From Gorsachius magnificus (Eukaryota; Chordata; Aves; Pelecaniformes; Ardeidae), in contig CM067084.1 in NCBI GenBank assembly GCA_034008185.1, positions 13,039,385 to 13,103,384 of the forward strand: a stretch of DNA of 64,000 bases, written 5' to 3'. A program made the translations under genes and the position numbers. A model generated the notes under the pieces. It was not told where the DNA came from, did no database searches, and saw nothing but the letters and a program-made list of their open reading frames with translations. This document shows positions 25,801 through 34,002 of the stretch, one piece after another. Position 1 is the stretch's first letter. Each line of letters begins with the position of its first letter.

Positions 25801-26967
25801 GCTGGATGGAAACAATGCAGTTAATTCAAAGGTTACGTATGGGTAGGGAGGATGTAAAGGGACCAACTCATACACACAATGATTTCGTCCGGAAGCAAGA
25901 TAAGGGTTTATGGATTCATAATGACTCAGCACTGTCAGTGCTTTTAAACTCCACAGTCTATGCTAGAACTTGTCAATATTATGTAAACATAGTTGTGATT
26001 TGACACGAGGCTTGTGCTTTTCTGACTAATTTGCTGATTGCAGAAGAGGAGGGAAAGGAGCGCTAACTAGCCTGAGGCAGGAATGGAGCATTCCCAAAAT
26101 CATTTTGCATAAGTGAGTTCCCCTGTTCTACATGTAACAAGCTCCCTAGCCTCAGCAATACTGTAATAAAAAAAAAGAAAAAAAAAAAATTAAAAAAATT
26201 AAAATTCAATAGGGCCACATTTGAGTTTGATATAAAGATCCATTTACATTATGAAAATGTATGTGATACATTTAAATGATTTGGCATCTTCATATTGTGA
26301 TTCACCTATACAACATCAAGGGTGGCACGAGCCACAGGCTTACACACCAAAACAATACTTCGGACATTTTAGATATGGAAGGACTTAATGTTGCTTTATT
26401 TGGTCCGTTAGTGCTTTTCATAGTAATCAAGAGTTAAGTTCTCCAGCACCCCACAAAAATAAAAAATGGAGACCTGAACTGACGTATAAAGAACACATGG
26501 TGCCCCCGAATCTGAAAACTACCGGGCAATATCTTCACCAAGAGTTATTCCTGTATCTACAGACAACAGCAACCACTCCAAAAACTTGTATTAAGACTGA
26601 GAAAAACGTAAGTGACTTACCTCTTCCACTGTACTCTATATAGGCATGGGTATTAGCATTATTAGGGACAGTAATGGATACAGTAAGCTTAGCAAAATTA
26701 AAGCAAGTAGCTGAATTTGTGTGGCAGGCAGGTTTTTTTTAGAACCTGTATTTCCTCCCCCCCATACATGCACATGTGTCTTTTTGGATGTTTCAATGTT
26801 GAGAGCAAAAGAGCATTGTTAAATTCTCTGAAGCAACCACACTAAAAAAACCACAGCTCATTGATCAAGATATATTTGATTTGCTTTGCACATCACATAT
26901 TCAGTCTTTACAACTGAAAAGCATATTGCCATCAGAAAGAAACACAGAAAAGCCACGATACACTTAC
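22877..26967 (-). other. SLC7A11 intron 2
   Basis: The donor is GTAAGTG and the acceptor ends TCTAG. The intron contains an A-rich low-complexity tract at 26164-26210, a CpG-rich patch around 24060-24150 and a perfect TGACTCAGCA motif at 25922-25931. I see no exon or transposon remnant. Confidence 0.85.
26164..26210. repeat. A-rich low-complexity tract in intron 2
   Basis: Runs of A interrupted by single G and TT over about 47 bases. Confidence 0.85.
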
Positions 26968-27094
26968 CGAATGACGAGTAATTCTACCCAGACTCTCACA
27001 AAAGCAGGTAACGGGCCAAAAGCCTCCAGGATATAGGTGTAGTGACCACCAGATTTCTTAATGCATGTTCCTAGTTCAGCATAGCAGAGGGCAC
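26968..27094 (-). CDS. SLC7A11: SLC7A11 exon 2 (residues 93-135)
   Basis: It encodes the end of helix 2, the loop and the start of helix 3. The translation reads [17 protein letters not shown], then [15 protein letters not shown] and [11 protein letters not shown]. The acceptor is CTCACAG|GTGCC and the donor CG|GTAAGTG, with frame carried from exon 1 (one base) to exon 3 (two bases). Arg135 at the end is the conserved residue implicated in substrate recognition in human xCT. Relative to the human protein as I remember it, residue 96 is Cys instead of Ser and residue 103 is Cys instead of Thr. Cys at 96 is usual in other SLC7 light chains (CYAELGT). Confidence 0.96.
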
Positions 27095-29999
27095 CTGTGA
27101 GAATTAAACTGTGGCATCACGAGAGAGATCCAAAAATACCTTTCAAAGCATTTATAAGCTCAACAAGGGAGCTGCCGCGGTATCACAACTACTTTTGATA
27201 TATTTTAATCTTTTTTATCAAGCAATTGTCTAAGTTTTAGTTCATTCAGCTAGACCTGGAATTAACCAAACTGTACGTATACCCAGTTACACTCACGTGT
27301 AAGGCGCTGAACAGACTGTTTGCTATCAACATGTTTCATTACTCATCCATATCTCGTGAAGAAGGACAAACCAACCACTGTGTCACGCCACCCACCCCGG
27401 CTCCCCAGCCAGCCTGCCCACCCGGCCAAGTGAAAGTCCTCCCACACATTTGCTCGTTATCCAGTGCTGATCACCCCCTTTCAGCCTCAGAGACGCCCCG
27501 CTCGGCCTCTGAAGAAAAGCCTGAAAACTGTATTCCCCCTCCCCAGCCACAGGCGAAGCAATCGGCCAGCCAAAATATGGAAGCGGGAAATGCAGATTAA
27601 AAATTTTCCTCAATAGTACTCCCAGCACCTTATATACAAAATTCAGGGCTTAGCCCTGGCTTTTCAACACTGGTGCAGTGTTGTTGCATACTACTAGTGC
27701 AACGAAAGCACCGTTCATTTCTGCATTGCCCTAGATACATACAGACCACTTCACGTTTTTGTAGAAGGAGTCTCATTTCCTCCTTTCATTCATTTACACT
27801 GACTAAAATAAAACCCAGCTCCTCATCGTGTTGCTGCATTCATTCATGCTGAAGTGTTTCAGGCCCCTTTAGAGCAAGTGCTAGCAGCATTCCCAGCAAG
27901 CAGCAGCTCTCTGAGAGCTCCCCAAGGCTGCTGCCAGCGCAACCCGGGACCTCTGCCATTGCAGAGCAGGCAACAGCATGCTGCAACTAGGAAGACCTGC
28001 ACGAAGCCTTCTTCACCCGGGCACCACCTGCTACTGTTGCTTAATGAGCCATCACCCAGTCACAAAGCCAGTGGATTCTCAGCTCCACAGGTGGACCGCA
28101 TCCGTAAAGAAGTGCACCCCATCCAATAAACATAGGCAGCCGCCCTTTTAGGAGAGTCTGAGAAGCCAGATGAAAATGGTAATACAGTTTGTAAGGACCA
28201 CATCGCGTAGAGTTAAGATCAGCAACATATATGAACTTGTTTAAGATGAAAACTACAGTTGTCAAAACCACATAACATGTACAAGCCCATTAAAGCTGTA
28301 CCACGTTATGACAAATTCCATCCTTGGTCATTTGCTTTGTTTGGGGTTTATGCAAAAATGTGGCAGGTTTTATCTGCTATTCTTCAGCTTACCTAAAAAA
28401 GTACTTAAAGGGATTCTTATAGCCACATTAAAAAAAAAAAAGCTATTGATATGTTTTCTCTTGTCAGCCTCTTCTGTTGAGGTTCAAAATGAAATGAAAT
28501 TGTGATTCAATACGTTACACACCCAGCCTCAGCAACACCTGAAGTGATCTTTGCATGGGATTTTACTATAATTAAGTCATGCGGGGAATTAAAAAAACCC
28601 TTGGCATAAAAAATACGAAAAAATAACTGTAATGGGTCCATTCAGAGAAAGAGATAGTATCTCTTGCTGGGCCAAATTACATAGTTCTTCAGATCTTGAG
28701 ATCTGGAAAGTGACCTAGAAAATCCACCTGATAAAAGAGATTTTTTTTTTTTTTTTTTTTTTGTACAGACTTTATTTCACAGCCAGAAGATTACTACTAT
28801 TAAAGCCAAAAATGCAACGCTTAAGCAAATTCTGGTTTGACTAAATCTAAAGACCAAGGTCTTCTGACAAGGTTAGAAATTGCAGCCAAGGTCTTTCTTT
28901 ACAGGGGAATTTTGGTTACAGGCAGAACTTCCACGTTTGGACAACAGATTATGCCACGCATTGTACCAATACATTTAACATCTGACCAGAACGGGTCCTA
29001 ACCTGCTTGCACTGTCTGTTTGGCTTGGGTGGGCTTAGCCCGTAAACAGGCCATGTTTCTTTTAAGCTCAGAGCCAGTTTACACAGGGTGGCATTTGCAT
29101 GTTCCACCCACTAAGCAGACACGTGTTAGTCTGTGTTTGTCCTCTTTACCTCCTGCCAGAAAACAAGTCGTTTCTGTTTTAAATAAAGCCAATATTCATG
29201 TTAGCTCTTCAGCTTCTTGGAGATTAACTCATTAAGTAGGTCAATGGACCCTCTGTCCCACCGAGGCCAGGGTGGGGTTTTCCCCTCTGAATGGGGGCTT
29301 TGTGTCCACAACAAATAAATCGGCGTTCTTCAGAATTGACCACTCCTCAAAAATCAGTAAAAACCGTCACAATAGGCAGGCCAGCAATAAAGCTTGCATT
29401 ACAAATTTGTTTTCCATCACACTCTTTTTTGCAGCGCAATCTCTCAAAGTGACATCGTGAGCAAGGAACGAAGAGCAATAATACACAACTGAGGAGAGGG
29501 GTTATTAGTGTTATTATTTTGCTAGCTTTCATGCCAATATAGCTTATGTCCAGCTGGAATTATTCCTCTCCGACCTTGCTCTAGGGAACTAAGTTGAGCC
29601 GTCTAAACATTTCGCCGGTGTTCAAGCAGAGTGACCCGCATCCCCAGCTGCCGGGAGCCTTACAGGCAAGCTGTAAACTACTTCTTACAGCCAGAAGAAA
29701 AACCTTATACGTACAGCACATTGTGTGGCATAAAACGGACGTTTACTTTTCCTGTTCCTTCAGGGACCCATAAGAAACAATTTATGCTTCCGATCATTAC
29801 CGACCAGGCACCGGGGGGAGAGGGGCTGCGTACCTCTGCGCCCTCCACACAACCTATCATGCAGCAAACCCCTCCTGTAGCCCTATTGGCCCTCGAGCTC
29901 CACTCCGTGCCTTGCTATCCAATGGCAAAATCAGGCAAATAACAGCGATAATCCACCAGCCGCCCCTCTGGACCAATTAGAGACTTTTAAGGGACTTAC
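27095..29999 (-). other. SLC7A11 intron 1
   Basis: The intron has a GT...AG boundary (GTAAGT donor, CTCACAG acceptor). It holds no recognised coding sequence or interspersed repeat. It has a run of 22 A on the gene strand at 28741-28762 preceded by AATAAA. A GC-richer stretch near 27370-27570 is open in both directions but matches no family. Confidence 0.85.
28741..28762 (-). repeat. Poly(A) tract on the gene strand, 22 bases, with AATAAA upstream
   Basis: On the minus strand the order is AATAAA (28776-28771), eight bases, then 22 A. This could be the tail of a retrocopy, a site that looks like intronic polyadenylation, or chance. Confidence 0.85.
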
Positions 30000-30276
30000 C
30001 GAAGAGCGAGAGGATACCACACGCTGTCCAGACAGTCAAGGACATGCCCACGCTGCCCGTGTTCTTCAGGATGCCTTTGGGAGAGATGAAGATGCCAGCT
30101 CCAATGATCGTGCCAATTATGATGGATATCCCCCTCAAAAGTGTCACTTTCTTCTTCAGCACGACTTTTCCCTCCCGGGCTGACTCTCCGCTGTCCATAG
30201 AGGGCAACCTGCCATTAGCTTGCCCCTGCAAGTAGTTTCCATTAGAGACTGTGGTTACAGCAGCTTTCCTAAACAT
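30000..30276 (-). CDS. SLC7A11: SLC7A11 exon 1, coding part (residues 1-93)
   Basis: This exon encodes the cytoplasmic N-terminus and the first membrane segments of xCT. The protein starts [18 protein letters not shown], close to the start I know for human xCT (MVRKPVVSTISKGGYLQG). I chose the ATG at 30276 for that reason. It has A at -3. The frame stays open upstream to about 30385, but the only alternative start there is a TTG. Residues 44-68 form transmembrane helix 1, with the broken-helix motif GTIIGAGIF at 55-63 that is characteristic of APC-superfamily transporters. [20 protein letters not shown] at 74-93 starts helix 2. The donor reads CG|GTAAGT and the exon ends one base into codon 93. 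Confidence 0.97.
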
Positions 30277-30532
30277 GCTACAGTGCCACCAGCACACCGA
30301 CAGCAAGCGCAGGCAGAAAAGTTTGCAGCAGAAACTCAAGGTGGTTTGTTTTTTTTTTTCCCCCTCTCTGTGTAGCCAACTACTTAGTCTCTTCCTCTGC
30401 CCTCTCTTATCTTTCCAGCTGCTCCTACGCAGGTAGCAAGCTCCTAAAGTGGTTTTGAGCCTTTACTGCGATCTGAGCGCTGCTGGGGAACACCTGCGCT
30501 TTCACGCTGCGAGCTGGTACTGCACTATCATT
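30277..30532 (-). other. SLC7A11: SLC7A11 5' leader (inferred)
   Basis: About 255 bases lie between the start codon and the estimated transcription start. The start near 30532 is inferred from the TATA-like box and from the spacing of the response elements to those described for the mammalian promoter. The leader has an A-rich tract at about 30347-30358. One upstream ATG at 30531 opens a nine-codon reading frame that stops at 30502. No splice pair is obvious inside it. Confidence 0.55.
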
Positions 30533-30562
30533 GGAAACCAGCTCAGCTTCCGCGTGGACTTG

Positions 30563-30569
30563 TATTTAA
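30563..30569 (-). promoter_or_regulatory. TATA-like box of SLC7A11
   Basis: On the minus strand the bases read TTAAATA, inside CTTAAATACA. The box is about 35 bases upstream of the inferred start and downstream of the amino-acid-response pair, as expected for a core promoter. It is not a perfect TATAAA, so start-site choice may be loose. Confidence 0.5.
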
Positions 30570-30603
30570 GCTCTTGTCATACCAAGTTACTACAGCTGAA
30601 TGA

Positions 30604-30630
30604 TGATGCAAATTCTCCAGGTTTGCATCA
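30604..30630 (-). promoter_or_regulatory. Inverted pair of amino-acid-response elements (ATF4/C/EBP type)
   Basis: The plus strand carries TGATGCAAA at 30604-30612 and TTTGCATCA at 30622-30630, two perfect copies in opposite orientation with centres 18 bases apart. TGATGCAAA is a CHOP/ATF4 composite element. The mammalian xCT promoter is known to carry two such elements in opposite orientation close to the start (about -94 and -76 as I recall), with the same 18-base offset. This supports induction on amino-acid shortage and by the integrated stress response in this species too. Confidence 0.85.
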
Positions 30631-30651
30631 GCCATTTGAGAAACCTCTGGC

Positions 30652-30662
30652 ATTACTCAGCA
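30652..30662 (-). promoter_or_regulatory. Near-match antioxidant / Maf recognition element
   Basis: The minus strand reads TGCTGAGTAAT, one base away from the TGCTGAGTCA Maf element. It sits about 20 bases upstream of the amino-acid-response pair. NRF2-small Maf control of xCT through promoter-proximal antioxidant elements is established in mammals. The mismatch lies in the TGAC half, so binding strength is uncertain. Confidence 0.5.
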
Positions 30663-30765
30663 TTTCTTTTTTTTTTTTTTTTTCCTCCTCTTTTTAAACG
30701 GTAGGGGCATGTTGCACAACTGACCTGAGGGTGGTGGGAAGAACAAAGCGCTCGCAAGCAAACCC

Positions 30766-30775
30766 AGCCAATCAA
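30766..30775 (-). promoter_or_regulatory. CCAAT-type motif upstream of SLC7A11
   Basis: The plus strand contains AGCCAATCA, read as TGATTGGCT on the gene strand, about 235 bases upstream of the inferred start. This is a plausible NF-Y site by sequence and position only. Confidence 0.3.
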
Positions 30776-30907
30776 GCTAAGCACATCACCCTCAACACCC
30801 CGAGACACGCTCCCAAATTTTTTTGTAAAGCAACTCGGAGCCAGAAACAAAAGCCTGCCTAAACACAAAGCTCATCAGAGCGCAAGGGGAAAAGAAATCA
30901 AACAGGA

Positions 30908-30915
30908 TACGTCAC
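30908..30915 (-). promoter_or_regulatory. CRE/ATF-like site
   Basis: The sequence TACGTCAC reads GTGACGTA on the gene strand, a one-base variant of the TGACGTCA cyclic-AMP/ATF site. It lies about 380 bases upstream of the inferred start. No other support. Confidence 0.3.
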
Positions 30916-33900
30916 CCCTGGGTCTAATCCAATTTCTTTCTCGAAAAACTCCTCTTAATGAAAGTTAAGTTTGCGGGGCTTAACTTCTTGCATCGCAGCC
31001 AGTCAGCCTCTCTCGCCTCTACGTTACTTACCTGGAAATCTCTATAGGGTCCTGTACCTACCTAAAGAATACATACAACCCCCTTGTTACCCCGAGTTGC
31101 CTAGCAACACACCCAAATCGACCTAATGAGAACCCCGGGTGATTTCCACAGTACAGTAATTTTCATACATGCGGCGTGTTCCTGGCATGTCAGCAAGCAA
31201 CGCCGCAACGACACTTCCCCTTAAGAAACGCTATTAACGTCCACGGCCACCTCGCCTGTGCCATCTGGCAGGAGGAGGACGAGACCCCGGAGCACGGGAT
31301 CCCCAGCGGCTCAGGGATCAGAAAGGGGGTTTTTATTTATCGTAGAGCTTTCCCTGACCAGAGAAACAGGTAATCGGATGCATAAAGACTTTTGTTCCAT
31401 GACCTGATCATTCCAATCCAAACCCGAGAAATTAAACTGTTAAAAAGAGGAGCATTCTCATAAAGCAGAGGGAAAATCAATAGACTTCAAGCACTTGTAA
31501 CCTAACCAAGGGACAGCCTGGGCAATATATGCCAAAGGGGAAAAATCCTTCGTAGCGTAACTATTGCAGCTGCTCGTGGCTTCAGATTAGATCAGTGCAA
31601 AGAGAAATGATTGCTGCAGTTACTGCTCTTACAGTTACTGCTTAATTAGGAACTAGGATGGAAGGGGAGAAAAAAAAAATATAGCAGTTAAAACATTTTA
31701 TCATTTGAAAAGCAGGCATTGAGCTCAAAGCTCTACCGTGCTTTCAAATTTATGTGAGAAAGAGGAGATCCTGGAGTATCAACACCCTGCAGCTGTAAAA
31801 CTTCAGTGTTTTTAAAGCCTCGTATTTTCAGTTATAACTCACCTGTAATAATTTGCACCAAGATAAAAGAAGGCATAAAAAAAGCTTATCTGGTTTAAAC
31901 GCACACAGGTAAAAACCAAAGTGATTGTAGGTAGCTTTTGACTGCATACTGGTGGTGCTTTTGCCTGTTTTCTGAGTGCATCCCTACTTCTCCCTCCAAG
32001 TGCCGACACGCGCGGTGGCAGCCACCCCCTCGCTCCTCTCCTCACCACACCACATGCCCGGCCTTTCGGGGAAGCGATCACCCCTCCAGCGGGTGCCACA
32101 GGCAGCTGGTGCAGAGCTATGGAGAACCTGCGGGCAGGACCTCCTCTGGTCACCGCGCCGTCCAAACCAAGATGACTTTCATGGTGCCGCTTGCATGCAG
32201 AGCCACGAGTAGGCGGGTGTGCTATGCAGGGCTGTTTTCCCCTGGCGTGCGTTCCATAGGCTGCCCCCCAATAAAAGCATAAATGCCTGAAGTAACTAGA
32301 TCAAATCAAATCAGGAAAAAGCATTAACCACAGAACTGGGTTGGGCTGATGACCTTTATTTTAATTTTCAAAGGCCATTTAATGAAGAAACACATGACAT
32401 CTTAAAACATCTAGCACTTTAAGGTAATCATCCTTAACTAATGCTTACCCTTTATTTATAAAGGAAGATGATTCCAAGATCAAACCAAAGCTTGATAACC
32501 TCCCAGACGATCCCGAGGCAGCTCCCAGCTGTCTGCATCAGCTAGTCAGTAAAAACACTGGACACTATAATGGCTTTCAAATTTCGTTTGACCACTAGCC
32601 AAAAGAATGCATGCTTGCCCGTTGGACATCGCTATTAGCACTCTCCCATGCAGAGACAAGGGTGCTTGCTGCTTCTGCGGTGTAGGGATAACATGCATGC
32701 AAAGCTTAGGACCATGTGAAATTCCTGGTGAAATTTCTAAGGTGGGAACTAAGGAAGACTGGATGCAGAAAACTCTTTTTCCTAAACACTGGCAGCTTGC
32801 CAGGGACCATGCTGTTTGTAGCCTTCCCAGTGAGTATTGGGGTGTACACCGCTTCTCAATCCTATCCACTAAAAAGAAACAACAACAAAAAAAAAGAAAC
32901 AGGAGCACTTTTTCTCCTTTGAGTTCAAGCCTTACTTCCAACTATCAGTTCCACCCAGGGTAAGGAATACTTATTTGGTGTTGGGGGATTATTTGTTATG
33001 TTCTGGAAATTTCACGGGAATTCACCACCACCTGAGCCCAATCCCAAGGAGGGCACGAAGCTGGAAAAGGCCCATTCCTGTCTGCTGTCCCCCCTTATAC
33101 AGTATACTCACAAAACCCATTCCAATTATTTGTAGCCCACCAGCCACTTGCATTTCAATTATTCATCACAGAGCAAGGACCGTGGTATCACTATGCAACC
33201 ACAACACATGATGCTCAGGGTCTTTTCAGAGAGCTCTTCTGAAAGCGCAGGGCTTAACCCATCCAACGCTCAGAACAGCCCTGTTCTTCCATAAAAATCC
33301 ACTCTGAAAACAGAACAGAAAGGTATAAGGTGCAATTTTCTTTAGACTGATGAAATTATTTGAAGCAATGTTTCTAAAAACGGTGCTCTGAAAATAAACC
33401 TTCAACCTCTATTGGCAGCCGGCATTGTGCACAGCCTTTTATTGTTTCTCTCTGGTTGTGGTTTTTTTTTTTCCCCCAATACACAGACATTTTCTCCTGA
33501 CCATACATTTTAAAGCATAACCAAGATCATCACCGTGAAATGGTTTCCTTTTGAATCTCACCATCAGCCCTGAACTACCTATCCACTGTTTCAAGAAGAA
33601 ATCCTTGCCAGCCGAGCCCGTGAGTCCTCCCAATCCTACACCCTGCAAAGAGCTGAGCCAGAAGCCAAGGGGTCAGCTCCCCGCGCCGGTTGCCTGCTGC
33701 CATCAGTGGGCTTTGGTGACCAGGACCAGCTGCACTGCTGGGACCCTTCATGGAGTGCAGGGGACAACCTCTCTGTCAGCTGCACCCCACTACTCCAGCA
33801 AACAAAATACTCTAGCATCACAGGGAATAAGGATACTGCAGCTTTTCAAGGGCTGAACATGCCCAATATGGGGGCATCTCCATTTTTTCCCCACTAGTAG

Positions 33901-33985
33901 AGCTTGTGCCAAATAACTGGACACAGCTGTAGGTCTGATTCCAAAGCAACTCCAATTTTGATATTTCCCTGGGGGAATGCTACAA

Positions 33986-34002
33986 AACACACACACACAG
34001 AG
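33986..34002. repeat. Short (AC)n microsatellite
   Basis: About eight AC dinucleotide units in the upstream intergenic DNA. Confidence 0.8.

Larger units (their letters stand above)
1..30532 (-). other. SLC7A11: SLC7A11 (xCT) gene body, 5' half; runs off the left edge
   Basis: The product is the light chain of system xc-, a sodium-independent plasma-membrane exchanger that imports cystine and exports glutamate. It feeds glutathione synthesis and pairs with SLC3A2 (4F2hc). I assembled six coding exons on the minus strand by finding conserved peptide blocks and consensus splice sites. Their coding lengths of 277, 127, 116, 126, 100 and 45 bases join without frame breaks to give 263 full codons plus two bases. 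Residue numbering falls exactly on the human protein (Cys158, Lys198). Exon 6 ends at residue 264, so the remaining roughly 237 residues should come from exons to the left of base 1. The right end of this span is an estimated transcription start, not a measured one. Confidence 0.95.

Noticed and set aside
30277..30339. N-terminal extension of xCT starting at 30339
   Set aside because: The first codon there is TTG, not ATG. The ATG at 30276 matches the known start of the family.
32546..32963. Open frames of 118 and 131 codons on opposite strands
   Set aside because: They are mutually overlapping, contain a poly-Phe/Lys stretch from a homopolymer and match nothing recognised.
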